NCBI GenBank assembly: GCA_948146395.1
Contig: OX411543.1
Span: 20,113,459-20,177,458, forward strand
Reading direction: 5' to 3'
DNA length: 64,000 nucleotides
Source: Fragum whitleyi
Lineage: Eukaryota > Mollusca > Bivalvia > Cardiida > Cardiidae
In this document: positions 10,808 to 22,527 of the stretch, piece by piece
Position numbering within the stretch: position 1 is the stretch's first letter
Layout: each line of letters opens with the position of its first letter
The notes under the pieces: generated by a model
Databases searched by the model: none
What the model was told of the DNA's origin: nothing
Seen by the model: only the letters and a program-made list of their open reading frames with translations
Translations under genes and position numbers: made by a program

Positions 10808-10985
10808 TTACCCTTGTCATGCTGAACCCGGAATATTCCAACTTTTGCAGGAGGTATAGACAAAGATCAGTCTGCACCTTTGTGCAGCCTGATCTTAGCC
10901 TACACCACCTGTTTGTCTCCTTTGTAGGCAGAATTGTGTATTAAATTCAAAAAGCAAGATTACCCTACAGAAAACAGCAAAGCAT
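10808..10985. mobile_element. piggyBac-like MITE, family Q (partial copy)
   Basis: Begins TTACCCTTGTCATGCTGAA with CCGGAATATTCC and the GATCAGTCTGCACCTTTG / TGCAGCCTGATC hairpin; the far end is eroded. A second partial copy follows. Confidence 0.65.
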
Positions 10986-11029
10986 GAAAAATGAATGAAA
11001 AATATTGACCAAGTTGCATAAAATGTGCT

Positions 11030-11204
11030 GAACCCTCTGGCTGAAATTATTGTTAGTCAGTTTATATTTCAAAAATATGATTTTTAAACTTTTCTCCTTA
11101 AAAAAGGATAAGCAGGAGGTAAAAACTAAGATCAGACTGCATATATGGATTTACAAGTTGCAAAAACGGTAATACTCCAGGATCAGCATAACAAGTGTTA
11201 AGAG
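11030..11204. mobile_element. piggyBac-like MITE, family Q (partial copy, opposite end)
   Basis: Ends in CCAGGATCAGCATAACAAG followed by TGTTAA and contains AAGATCAGACTGCATATATG without the mirrored arm. Lies just left of the Harbinger-like element. Confidence 0.55.
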
Positions 11205-11214
11205 TAACACATAA

Positions 11215-12878
11215 GGCGACACCAAATAATTTTTTAGATTCTCATTCCCGCCTGCCCCTAAAAATAACGCCCGCCCCGAACTTTTTTATTTGTGACAAAA
11301 AAAAAAACAAAAAAAAAGACGTTTGTTAAACATATTGTGGTGTTGATTCTAGGAAAATGGCCGACTGCATCTCTTGTATTGCAACAAGTTTTATCACTTG
11401 AAATTAGAAAAAGAAGCCGCCATAGTGGAAAAATATCTTGAAGTCAACCGCCAAAAATCTTTTTCTCTATTTTTCAGGTGATTTCACTTGACAAGAAGTA
11501 TGCATATATTACAGATTGACACGTCTACAAGATGTCGAGAATAAGGTCGCACATTTACATGACAACTTGTTTTTGTATAGTAGTTAAAAATAAAAGCTGT
11601 AACTAATGATTTGCTCTATGGATTTGTCGATTTTCCACATTCTTACTCGTCTGGACTATTTCTAATTACCAAGCATTCCGTTTTCGAATTTCTAATCAGT
11701 TCTATCTAAAATAATAAGCTTTGTTTCGTGTAATTTCAAAGTAATCAAACATTATTTTACTGCATTTCTACAACTTAAGTGTGACAAAAATCCTTCCTCG
11801 TTGTCATTTGTGATTTTTTTATTCCCAAAATTACTTACTATTTATTTGAAGATTAAATCCGGTTCCAAATATCCGAGAAATAAAGACTCAAGAAAATTGG
11901 AAAAAATCTTGACTAAAACAATTTCAATATGATGTCAATCTGTAATTTTCTCTCTGGTTTTACACCTTTGATCCAGAATAGTTTATTTTTCGGGGAGGGT
12001 GAACAGGTAATCAAAGATGCCGACAACAGATGTTCGACTATTTGGGAACAGTTTCTTGACTCGGCACGCAACGCAAGCTGTAAAAACCTTATTGATGTTA
12101 AACCCTTTCCATCGTCAAGGTGAATAGATGGGATTTAGATGACTCTCTTCAAGGATTAAATTTTATTAAACAGGAATACTTTACCATTTTTTTACAGCAG
12201 GTAGGACATTATTTCAAAATAAAGAGACGATATAGAACAATTAAAAATTTACGCATTTTGTTATTGAGTGGGACCGAGGTAGATTTGCCGATATGGTGAT
12301 TATAATTTCTGACAGAAAGCTCAGGTTGCTTTATTTATTTCTCGTCATATTGCCTCTTCATTACCTGGCTATCAACCTATAAACAATGTAAATGTAAAGT
12401 TTATTCTTAAAATAATGTGCCAAGTTCACTTTGATATAAAATCATAAAAAAAGAAAGTAGTTGGTCAAACAATTTACGATTCAGTGCCTTCACGTCGTTA
12501 CAATAGCTTGGATCATCCGGTGATTACGAACTTTGGGTGTCTGCATAGCGCCGATATCTGAATCATTTTGATCAGTGAAAATATAGAAATACACACTATT
12601 CTGAGATTAAATTTTATACAAAACACTTTGAACAAATAATTATCAAGTAAATTCAGTCTTCACCGGAATCTGTTTAGCTGTCTGAAAAAGAAGAAGTGAA
12701 GAAGTACCAGTAAAACAATACGAGCGCCTCAAATAATTTTCTCTACGGCATAGAACTCAAATTCTTTATAAACCAGTAAGCTCCTCGGCTTTTTTAGTTG
12801 CCAAAAAATAAAAGCCGTCCACCCACCCCTTTTTTTCTGAAAATCAGATGAAAATCTAATAATTCATTTGGTGTGGCC
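11215..12878. mobile_element. TIR element, possibly PIF/Harbinger-like (1.66 kb)
   Basis: Ends GGCGACACCAAATAATT and AATTCATTTGGTGTGGCC are inverted and flanked by TAA on both sides (11212-11214, 12879-12881). A 3 bp TAA/TTA duplication is typical of PIF/Harbinger elements. Pyrimidine/purine-rich sub-ends (CCGCCTGCCCC / GGGGTGGGTGG on the other strand) extend the symmetry. A 64-codon frame (11929-12123) is unrecognised; no transposase seen. Confidence 0.55.
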
Positions 12879-13230
12879 TAAGACATACATGTATTTGTTT
12901 TTTTGTATGATTATGGTTGAATAATTTTGAGTCTGAAATTGTAAGGACAGACACACACACAACCCAAAACTAAAATAAGTTTGCATGTACCAGTACTTTA
13001 CAAGCTTTTGTAATAATACAGTTGGCAAATAAATATGGGCTCTTACAAACAGCCAAAGGAATTCTAAACAGAGTATCTAGTTTCAATATTTTCTCTTTCA
13101 AATGCATTTTGTACACAAATATACCAATGTATTGTTATAAATGTTGAATTAACAAAGGAAAATTCAGAATGATTGAAATATAAAACTTGTCACTCTTTTT
13201 TCTTCCTTTTTTTCTTGTTTAATTATAATG

Positions 13231-13594
13231 CAGGGTTTTAAGGGACGCAGGTTTTACGAGTCTAAGACTCTCAACTTTTTAGCCAGGACCCTCTAAACAA
13301 TAAAATGTGAGTCCCAAGGACCCTCTCGGGATCAGCTTCAGAAAAGAATGGAAGACTGTTTTATGTAGTCTTCAATTCTTTCCTGAAGATGAGCCCCAAA
13401 TAGTCAATATTTAGACAATATTTTCTTAACCTTTAACCAGGGAATAGCTCTAAATTCATACAAAACAGATTTAATGCTTAAAAGAAATAGTCTTTACCTT
13501 AAACAGGGACTCCCAAACTTTATGAAAGGACCCCTAAGATCCCAATTATCGAGTCCTTTGGACCCCGTTTTGATAAAATCAGGCTAAAACCCTG
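13231..13594. mobile_element. hAT-like MITE (364 bp)
   Basis: Ends CAGGGTTTTA / TAAAACCCTG, flanked by ATAATG on both sides (13225-13230, 13595-13600). The middle is a hairpin around AAAGAATGGAAGACT / AGTCTTCAATTCTTT. No ORF. hAT assignment rests on the CAGGG..CCCTG ends; the direct repeat is shorter than the usual 8 bp. Confidence 0.6.
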
Positions 13595-13949
13595 ATAATG
13601 CTTGTTTTGACTTAAGATTGGTGCTCTGACAAACCTTACACCACAAAACAAAGAGGAATTTATACAACTGCACTTCTAAACGGATTCAGTAAGGTAGAAA
13701 GACCCTGAACCAGAACCAACAAAACGTTTATCTCAATCTGTGAATTTCAATGTGTCACGAGAATTGAAAATCTAGAATAATTAACCACCAGCAGAATGCT
13801 TGACTTCCAGTTCTGTATTGTAATAGAATCTATTATTGTAACTAAAGTATTATTCTTATCTCCAGCGGAAAAACATTGTTTTTCTCCTGTTTAAATGAGC
13901 GCTTATGCTAAGTTTCAAGTAACTTTTTTTAGTATTTACTTACTATCAG

Positions 13950-14382
13950 CAGGGATTGACACTTTCTTCTTAGAGTAAGGAGTGCATTGGACTTTCATCT
14001 AACAAAATTAAGGAGTCCAATTTTAAACTAAGGAGTCAGACTTTCTGCACTACGAGAACACTGTGGAAAAGAAGAAATTTCTTATTACAAGCAAATTTCT
14101 TCTTTTCAACAAGTTTCTTCCCCCCCCCCCAAAAAAAAACAGATTTCTTTCAATTACCACTAGAAGCAAGCTAATGTTATCTTCCACGATTTATGTACTG
14201 AACAATCTACAGTTTTGACAATTTGACAAGAGATGAAAAGAAACTGCCCTATGCATTTGTTTTTCAAAATATTCTCATATGATACTGGGAGTCCATTGGA
14301 CTCCTTAATTGCAAAATGAAGGAGTCCCAACTGATAAACAAGGAACCTCGGACTCCTGGACTCCCCTTAGTCTTGAACCCTG
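13950..14382. mobile_element. hAT-like MITE (433 bp)
   Basis: Ends CAGGGATTGACACT / AGTCTTGAACCCTG, flanked by CTATCAG on both sides (13943-13949, 14383-14389). Internal palindrome AAAGAAGAAATTT / AAATTTCTTCTTT. A decayed relative is at 39202-39466. Confidence 0.7.
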
Positions 14383-14386
14383 CTAT

Positions 14387-14581
14387 CAGAGGTACAGATG
14401 ATAGGGGATATTCATTAAAGTCTTAAATCTTTACTTCTCATTGAAACCGTATGTTGTAGGTACTCATTTGATTTGTTTCAACAAGACAATTCCAATCAGT
14501 ACCAACAACAAAGGGTTTGTTCAAGCATTTCTAAAATATTTTAGCCTAAAATCCAAAATACCCATTCTATCTGTAGCTCTG
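14387..14581. repeat. Dispersed repeat family W (copy 2), likely MITE
   Basis: Inverted ends CAGAGGTACAGATGATAGG / CTATCTGTAGCTCTG and an inner ACTCATTTGATTTG / CAATTCCAATCAGT hairpin. It abuts the hAT-like element to its left. Confidence 0.6.
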
Positions 14582-14591
14582 CTTACAAAAT

Positions 14592-14840
14592 CTTAACCCA
14601 TGTCATGCTGAACCCGGAATATTCCTGTTTTAGCAGGAGCTATAGACAAACATCAGCCTGCACATATGTGCAGTCTGATCTTTGTCTTTACCACCTGTCT
14701 TTCTTTTTTTGAACCAGAAAAGTTTTAGAATATCATTTTCAAAATGAATACCTACTTACAATAAGGGAATTCAGCGCTTTCAGCACTTTGAAGTTGTAGC
14801 AATTTTGCCAAGATTTTTTATTCAGCATGACAAGGGTTAA
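14592..14840. mobile_element. piggyBac-like MITE, family Q (full-length copy)
   Basis: TTAACCCATGTCATGCTGAA to TTCAGCATGACAAGGGTTAA, 249 bp, with the CAGCCTGCACATATGTGCAG hairpin core. Among the best preserved copies; both TTAA flanks present. Confidence 0.8.
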
Positions 14841-15229
14841 GTGGCATAAAACCTACTAATACAACTAACAGACTTATTCAAGACCTTCCAAATTTCTGAC
14901 TGACAAAGAAAAGTTAAGAAAATCATTTGAAGACTGTTGCAAGAAAGTACAAACAATCAAAAGATCCCAGAATAATAATTGTGCTCAGTATAACCTTGGC
15001 TCACAGACTGTCTTGCACGATATTTGGTCTTGGCTGGAGCTGTATCATAGAAAAATAAATCAAGACATATGAACTGACATAAGATTTTATTTGAGATGAG
15101 CTATATAATTCATCTCTAAAAATTAAAAGTTACCCCGCAGTTCTTGGCATAATTTAAGTTAGTTAATACTAATTTATTTTATATCCATTGCGACATAAGC
15201 TTAAGCTTATGTAGTAGCTCTCTAACACC

Positions 15230-15406
15230 AAATCCTGTTTTTTCACATCTCTGAGAGAAAGGCAGTTTATTAAACCCACTGCTACCGGATTTTACAGCTG
15301 GGTGAACTGGGCTGGCTTAATTAAGTGTCTTGTCCGACAACAGTGGGGTTTGAACCACAGATCTCAAGGTCATGATCGAGTGCCTTTACCACTAGGCCAC
15401 GTAAGC
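15230..15406 (-). mobile_element. tRNA-derived SINE (family B), minus strand
   Basis: Read on the minus strand, the head TGGCCTAGTGGTAAAGGC (A-box-like, + 15379-15398) and GGTTCAAACC (B-box-like, about 15346-15357) is followed by a body TTGTCGGACAAGACACTT and CAGCTGTAAAATCCGGTAGC. The spacing fits a tRNA-derived promoter. Different body from SINE-A. Confidence 0.7.
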
Positions 15407-15482
15407 AGTCTTGGCATCATTTTGATGTCTTTTGGGGAATAATCTAACATGTTTAAGACAAGGATATCTCTGTTGGTTGTTC

Positions 15483-15735
15483 AAATACTTTTGCACATTT
15501 GCTTCATAAGAATTTATGAAGCAAATGTCCAGCAGCATTTTCTCTATATAAACATTGAAATTTATACGAATTGTCACAATGTTTAAGAAAATTGTTAAGA
15601 ATAATATCTAGACTCATACTTTTGCACATTTGCTCAAATGTGCAGCAGCTTTAATTTTTCTCTATAAAACATTGAAAATGTGAACAAATTGACAAACTTT
15701 TTAGGAAAACTGTTAAGAATAATAGCTAGATTAAC
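15483..15735. repeat. Local tandem duplication, ~130 bp unit, two copies
   Basis: ACTTTTGCACATTTGC..CAGCAGC..TCTCTATA-AACATTGAAA..TGTTAAGAATAAT occurs at 15483-15612 and again, diverged, at 15617-15735. Non-coding. Confidence 0.75.
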
Positions 15736-16029
15736 ATCTTAAATCGATTAAATCGACTCAATATTTACTAATTTAGATATAGCTGTTATAAACCTTAAGT
15801 ATCGATTTCAATCAAAGGGGACCATGCATGAAAAGTATATATTATCTACTTTGTCTTTGCTGATTTACTGTCCTCAGGGATAATTCTTTTAGAATACAGT
15901 CAAACCATTGTATTAACCATTCTCAAGCTGTTCACATGATATTCCTGCTAATATTCAAAGCTTTTGCCCATAGTATAGACTATGATCAGCCTGCCCATAT
16001 GTGCACATGAGTGGATTCTTAGCCTTCAC

Positions 16030-17570
16030 TGCCTGGGGCCTGTTTTACTTAACATCTTATGATCATTTCTTGCATAAGTTGAAAATAAAAGTTGCTTGTA
16101 CAGTAGTTACTAAATATAGACTTCTGCCAAGCATCATGTCATTGGAATCTTCTTCTGAAGGTTTGCTCTAACACCTCCCCCCCCCCCCCCAAACTATAAC
16201 ATTAACACCACATTCCCACATCAAGATCACCGATTTGATCAATTTGATTTAATCATTGAAACCATGGCGATCAGATAGGCTACATTAATTGAGATTTCAT
16301 CGAATATATAGGTATACAAGAACTAATTAACAATATCAATTACAGCAGGTAGTTACATGATCTATTTAGAATATTTTCTAAGTATGGTATTGATTATCGT
16401 TACTTTGGTATTAAAACCTAGGGTACTTTTGTCTATGTGTTTGCATACTCAATTAGTAACCACCAAGTGCTTTATTGATCGGCAATCCACTGACCAGAAC
16501 TGGTATCTTTTCAAACAAGTTGGGCTCAAGTCTCACAGGGCCATGTTTAATCTATTACCATACAATTCCCCGTAATTGAGAATCATGTGATTGTAAAGAA
16601 AAGATCATTTTAAAAAAATCAATCAGCTAATCTAACCTTATAAATTTAACTGCTTGTGGCTGAATTTAAAGGAAGTAAGTGTCTACCGAACATAATTCAA
16701 ATGAAAAAATTAGACTGCCAAACTGTAAACAGGGAAAGAAAATAGCAAAGAATTGTTTGCAACAAGCAATTTTTCTTTTGTGATTGCTAACTTTATTACT
16801 TGCCTTAGAAAGGGAGGGCTCACTTTTTATTATCAAATTTTTCTTGGAGGTATTTTCTATTCTTTTTTGCAAAATATCATAACTTTTGCTTTAATTGATG
16901 GACCTTGGTCCTACACCTTGCAGTCTCCCGACAGACCCTCAAATATTTAAATGTTATTCATCAGCAATAAATCTAAGAGCTGAACAGAGTATAAGCTGGT
17001 TTTATGGGGGTATGAAACTATAAACCTAATCACATTGTATGAATACACAAAGCGGATTCATACATGAGTGTAATTTGGTTTTTAGATTCATACCTCAATG
17101 AAATTAATAAAAATTCTCATCATATCTTATGATTTTGTATCTTTGAGAAAAATGTAAAGATTTATCAATAAAGACAAATTTTTGGTATGGGACTACCTTG
17201 TGTTGAAGCTCATAAAAAGCTGTGTACAGAAAATTGTTTTTATTGAGGTATGAAACCAACTTTTCCGCCAATTAGATTGCACCAATTCTGATGGACACAA
17301 CAAATTTGAAAATTATAAAGAAACGAACATGAAACATGGAACAAATCATTGGTTAATGACCTAAAGGTCTAATCTACAGCATGTTCAAGCTGTAGCATTT
17401 TAAGTTGCATATCAACAAAATTGATTGAAACAATTTTGTATAGAGTATCAAAGGTTAACAGTCATCTAATTACTGTAAAAGCGTGGTTTGACTTTTGATT
17501 GGTCATTCAATTTTTTGATTGACAGCAGCAATCTGTGAATAAGAAGTGTTGTAGTTACGATATTTTCCTA
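16030..17570. other. SLC44 intron 1 sequence without recognised features
   Basis: AT-rich; a poly-C run near 16180 and a few short spurious frames. I see no exon or mobile-element end. Confidence 0.6.
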
Positions 17571-17820
17571 TTAACCCTTGACATGCTGAATAAGATCTTC
17601 TGCAAAACTACATGAAAATGAAAGGCTGAGAGCATTGAATGAATTTAGTGTGAGTCGGTCTCTATTGAGAATATACTATTTCTGCTAATCTGATTTGAAA
17701 AGAAAAGTCTTGGTATATATTAAAGTCAGACTGCACATATGCATATATGTACAGGCTGATCTTTGTCTATACCTCCTGCAATAGTAGGAATATTCCAAGT
17801 ACAGCATGACAAGGGGTAAA
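17571..17820. mobile_element. piggyBac-like MITE, family Q (full-length copy)
   Basis: TTAACCCTTGACATGCTGAA to ACAGCATGACAAGGGGTAAA. The hairpin core GCACATATGCATATATGTAC is altered. Opposite orientation to the 14592 copy. Confidence 0.7.
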
Positions 17821-18431
17821 ATTGATACAATAATACCGTAAAATCTAGATTGATCTACAAATTAATATCAGTACCAGTAATTTGTCTGAAAATCCATGTA
17901 AGCAGTAACCAGAATCTTAAAATGTACCATCAAAAGATAATTTTTGAATGTAAGTTGATGATCAAAATATCATTACTAAAGCTTGTATAAGATGAAGTTA
18001 AAGCATTATGAATGTCCATGAACAATATTTTTTTAAGAAAGATATTAGATCTATAATTTATCATGCATTTGCATAATGTTTGAACTTGTCATTTTTTTTT
18101 GTAAGACTTAGGATTCAACTGATTGTCTTAAGAACTTTTTTGTCAATTTTTAATTAAAATTACTAAATCTTAAAAGAGAAAATGTATTATTCCTTGTGAT
18201 TTTCATCATACCGTAAGTTCGTTTTCTAAGCGCAATGGTTGTATTCTTTATAACACTTTATTCTACATCGCCTGTATATTAAATATGTTTGAATTCATTG
18301 TGTTTTTAAACATTTCCCCCCCTTACTGTGCAACATGGCAAATGTGAATCTATGACTCTTATGAAAATAATAGACAAATAAACCCACGCAGCGCGAAAAC
18401 TAATACATCAAGCAGTTCGTCTGTTTCTTAC

Positions 18432-18492
18432 CATATTTTCCCTTCTTTTCATCAACCGCGCTTTCGTCCTCGATTTCGTTTCCACCACACAT
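18432..18492 (-). CDS. SLC44A: SLC44/CTL choline-transporter-like protein, coding exon 1 (start)
   Basis: First coding exon on the minus strand: ATG at 18492-18490 (context AATAATGT, A at -3), 20 codons beginning MCGGNEIEDESAVDEKKG and ending KY plus one base, then the donor GTAAGA. Exon 2 completes this to KYGVPKK.., the conserved N-terminus of SLC44 proteins. The product is a predicted multi-pass plasma-membrane solute carrier; vertebrate members are linked to choline or thiamine-derivative transport, and the substrate here cannot be read from the sequence. The acidic, variable segment before KYG is as expected. Intron 1 is about 10.3 kb. Only the N-terminal ~117 residues are in the window. 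Confidence 0.9.
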
Positions 18493-18599
18493 TATTAAAG
18501 ATTGTTCACCTCTTTTGATTCATAAACACGAAAGCACGTTTTACACTTTTTTACAATAACAACAATCTCCGAAAAATCCTGTGTACATTAAAAGTCTAT

Positions 18600-18700
18600 T
18601 AGCAGAAGAATAATTATTGATTATCCAATCAAAGTTGGTCTGTATATCATGTGACACTAGGTAAACCATGGTCATGTGACCAGAAAGCGTCCATGTTACC
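18600..18700 (-). promoter_or_regulatory. Probable promoter region of the SLC44 gene
   Basis: Within 200 bp upstream of the SLC44 start codon are a CCAAT motif (18624-18628, + strand) and two TCATGTGA E-boxes (about 18648 and 18672), the second inside the perfect palindrome GGTCATGTGACC (18670-18681). TCATGTGA is the M-box bound by MITF/TFE-type bHLH-zip factors. Promoter role is inferred from position; no transcription start was determined. Confidence 0.4.
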
Positions 18701-18999
18701 AAAGGCAACCAGGTGAGAAGGTAGTAGACCGTGAAACTGTTCTATTTCTTTACGTCATGAACGAACTGTGAAAAATAAATGGTTAGAATAACTTCTGTAA
18801 TTCTATCAAAGCAAGTTAAACACCTTAGATAAACTCTTGGATTTCTTACACTTCATGAGTTTGCTGCCAAAAGGCGCCGAGTAGCCTAGATCTAGGTCCG
18901 ATCTAAAGTAAACCAGTTGAATAAACGTCAAAATAAAAGATATGTAGGTCTTATAGACGATCCGTTAAAGGAGATCTTTGCAATCATTTCCTAAAGACT

Positions 19000-19900
19000 T
19001 TGAAATGAAGTGCGTCTACAGGAAAAGGTCCACAAGGGTGTTTGAACTGTTCGAGTATAAGTTAATTTTTTATGGTGGGGACGTAGTATTTATACTTTCA
19101 GGCACATGTACATTTTCCCCATGAATCAAAATAATTAGGCTCCATAAGAGGTTCGTATGGGCACACTGTAACCTGTAACACCCCCCCCCCCTCCCCCAAT
19201 TCGCCACTTCGAGGAAGTATTTCTCGTAATAATGATCTCGCGCACAGACATCATTAACAGGGAAATAACCACAATCAGTATTTTTGTATTTGGTATCAGT
19301 CATAACCTCCCTTATTTTAGGCTGTTGTTCACCTTCACTGATAATCTTTCCATCCATGAAATTATTTATTCCTCTGCATACCTAGATATCCAGGTAGACC
19401 TTTTCTGGATTATCCATTTATTCAAAACGATGACGATAATGAGACGTCGCAGTAACGTCGGGCTATTTTATGAAATTCAGTCATATTATTTTTTTTTTTT
19501 AATTAAAATAAAATCGATGTACAGCCTAAAACAGCACATTACTGTACACCATTTTTAAGCTTTTGAACAGCTCTATCTTAATGACACTAAACTTTGATAC
19601 CCATGGCTATGAAAAATAAAACAGTATCGAGTTTAATATAAAAAAATCACCAAAAAGCGCATGTAACACGTAACATGCTCAATCAAAGTACTGAAAGTAC
19701 TGATAAGTTGGAATGCGTTCGAGATACGGTGACCTCAAGCTACTAGCGAAGCTGACGCCTCCCACCCACCACAGGTGATCACATTGTACGTTTCGTCCTT
19801 TGACGGGCGTATATAATATAAATCAATGTATTTCAACAGCGAATGACGCTTAAACCCCTGCATCGCTATACAGGCCTGAATCTGAAGAAAGAAAAATTAT
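19000..19900. other. Region between the divergent genes, no gene recognised
   Basis: Contains a poly-C tract (about 19181-19199), poly-T and AT-rich DNA. The frames at 19070-19357 and 19232-19558 overlap on opposite strands, show no motif and are not called. Confidence 0.5.
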
Positions 19901-19904
19901 ACCA

Positions 19905-20455
19905 AAAGGGCCATAAACCGCTCACCTAAATTCGATTGGTCCAGTGGATCTTATCCAAGAAACTTTCTGGCAAAGATTCATTCAAACTTGCCTAATTGTT
20001 GAAGAGGAGACATTATTCGAATTATAAGCAGTCATAATAGACCCTGCCAACCCATGTTTTACATAGGAGACTCAAAATTAGCCCTACCATGCCACGCCCA
20101 TATTTATGGGCTAATGAAAATTTTGCCAACAAGTTTTGAAGAAGGTCATCAAAGGAACATTCTTGTAAAGTTTCATTGAGATCTGCCCAGTGGTTCAGGA
20201 GGAGATGTCGTTCAAAGATTTTGGGCTGAAAATAAGCCCCGCCCTGCCATACCCATATTTATTGGCCAATTAGAATATAGCGACAATTTTGAAAAGGGTC
20301 ACCCAGGGAACATTCTGGCAACAGTTCATTGAAAATTGCCCAGCGGTTTAGGAGAAGAAGAAGTTTTAAGAAAGGTGACGACACACGACGGACGACGGAG
20401 TCAGGATGATTCTTAGGCTCCCCTTGTGCACGTTGTGGTAAGGTGAGCTAAAAAA
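19905..20455 (+). repeat. GCTCACCT-ended tandem-repeat element (copy 1)
   Basis: Starts AAAAGGGCCATAAACCGCTCACCTAAAT-like sequence, followed by three diverged ~150 bp units (ACCCAGGGAACATTCTGGCAA type), then GACGACACACGACGGACGACG and the end AAGGTGAGCTAAAA. Same architecture as 24545-25590 and, inverted, 59245-60110. Confidence 0.75.
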
Positions 20456-20699
20456 GAAGAAAATGATACTGATCATACAGTCGACTAATGGACGCATAGG
20501 CGACCTTATACACTCAAAACAGTTTTTACATTATTTTTCAATAAACATCTGCCCCAACTGAGTTATCAATTACATTTTTAATTAGAAGTGTCGCAAAGTG
20601 GACCTCAACAAGTGATTTTTTCATGACGAAAAGCTATTTTCGCAGGGAAGTCTTTTACTTCAAGAGTTGGAATCTCAAGACAATTTTTGGACGAAGTTC

Positions 20700-20965
20700 A
20701 ATTGTGATTTCGACCTTTGTGACACCGATATTGGGCTCTTTCTTGGGTCATTGACAACATTTGTGTCAAGTTTTATGATTTGGGTCAATTGGTTGTTCAG
20801 TTAGAGTGGAAACTGTTAACTGTTAAAATTTACTGATGCCCGTGACATGTATAACCCCGAAACAATGGCGCATTTCTTTGGGTCATGGGCAATATTTGTG
20901 TAAAGTTTCGTTATTGTAGGTCGATTGCTTCTCCGTTTATCTAGCGGAAAGCAAAAGGTCAATGG
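20700..20965. repeat. Two diverged ~150 bp tandem units
   Basis: TCTTTCTTGGGTCATTGACAACATTTGTG and TTTCTTTGGGTCATGGGCAATATTTGTG units repeat about 150 bp apart. The 122-codon minus-strand frame across them (20816-21184) is considered spurious. Confidence 0.5.
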
Positions 20966-21839
20966 ACTGAGAGACAGACATGATAAAATCAGTATAATTA
21001 TGCTCCTCTTCTTCTGAGTTGGGGGTACAGTTAATAACATCGTGAAATTGATAAGGTGAACGATTTTGGAATGAATTAAGCATGATGTTGAATGAATGAG
21101 CGGAGCGAGTTTTGAGTAAAATTTAAGGGAGGGAATAAAATGTCGCTTATTTTGTTCAGGATGACCACAATTAGCGATATACAAAACCTATATAAAGTAT
21201 GCATAAAAGTTCAATCAATAGCTTTCTATTTCGTCAAGAACCAATCAGACGCTTTTAATTTCATTTATGTCAGTGAAATCGCGATTTGGTTCTTGCTTAA
21301 TTCATTTTGAATGTACATGTTGATCTTATTTTTTTAATAACTTTGAGCGTTTTTTGAATGGCTAGAGTGAGTGTTTGGAATGAATGAGCGCTGAGTGAGC
21401 GATTAAGAATGTTTTTTATTGAGATAAATGTCAATTTCAAGATGTAACTAACTGTATGATGGTGCTCTTAAACGTGTTGATGTGTAAGAATGTGAAGAAA
21501 AGTTGAGCTAGTATGTTTGTTTCAAATGGCTAATTGTCTTGGTGTTGGAGTGCAATTGGGCAAAGATATTCATAATTCAATTAAAGATGTGGGGGCAAGG
21601 GTTTTATTGGATGAGTATTGGGTTTTTACAATAAAACATTCATGTAGATAACTGCAATATGACGGAAAACAAACGACAATGTGTTGCAAAAATATTTATT
21701 AACTTTAAAAAGAAAAGGTATTTTTTTCGTAGCTTAGACAGAAATTTACAATATAACACCTTGTCAAAAGTTAAATGTGTAATAAGGTCGTTCAGAAAGA
21801 GAAACTATACCTTTAAAAGAAGCTGTAACATAATTCTAC

Positions 21840-21954
21840 GAAAAACAGGTCGCGACCTTACCAAATAAGCAGATCACGTGATTGGTCTGAGCTATTGCCA
21901 CAATACTGAGAAAACAGAACGCGACATTACCAAATAAGCAGATCACGTGATTGG
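21840..21954. repeat. 69 bp tandem duplication containing CACGTG
   Basis: CCAAATAAGCAGATCACGTG followed by ATTGG occurs at 21861 and again at 21930 with matching GCGAC-TTA upstream. Each unit carries a TCACGTGA palindrome and an ATTGG (inverted CCAAT) motif. Confidence 0.8.
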
Positions 21955-22325
21955 CTAGTGCTAATTGTCAATTACTGACCTTATTGGACTTGACTTATCA
22001 CATGATTTCCAAATAAAGTAATGCAAACATGTGATACTAATATTTTCGTACGCAACTTTCAATTAAAATCGTTTAAAACATAAATAAGCGTGTTAATAAC
22101 ATACACGAAGTGATAGTTGTGTAATTGTACAGCATTATTACTTTTTGATGAAATAAACTGTATGTCTTTGTCAAGTTGAGATATACAAAATAGGCCGAAG
22201 TGTATTCACATCCTGTTCACGTGATATGTGTTCTCAAAAAACTCGAAATTAAATTATCTTGTGTTCATTTTGCGGTTTTGTTAAATCTAAGTTGGAATTG
22301 CTCCGCATTCCAACTTAAAAAGCAG

Positions 22326-22424
22326 AGAAATACCAGGAAACCATTGTTAGGTGCTCCAGCCGCCGCGATATAACTGAAAAAATGTTGAAAGCGGCGTTAA
22401 ACTCCATTCAATCAATCAAGTCTC
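22326..22424 (+). mobile_element. SINE-A, 3' end fragment
   Basis: GAGAAATACCAGGAAACC, GGTGCTCCAGCCGCCGCGAT, TGAAAGCGGCGTTAAAC and the tail TCAATCAATCAA are the 3' third of SINE-A. Confidence 0.8.
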
Positions 22425-22527
22425 AGTACGTTTCATGGTTTCCTTTTCGAGATGGGCCATGGGAGTAATTTGACATAAAATTATGCTTATGATCACCCGT
22501 TGCCTCTTGTTTCATCATGTAATTATA

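Noticed and set aside
20816..21184. 122-codon minus-strand frame
   Set aside because: Overlaps repeated DNA, low-complexity composition, no motif, no splice sites in phase.
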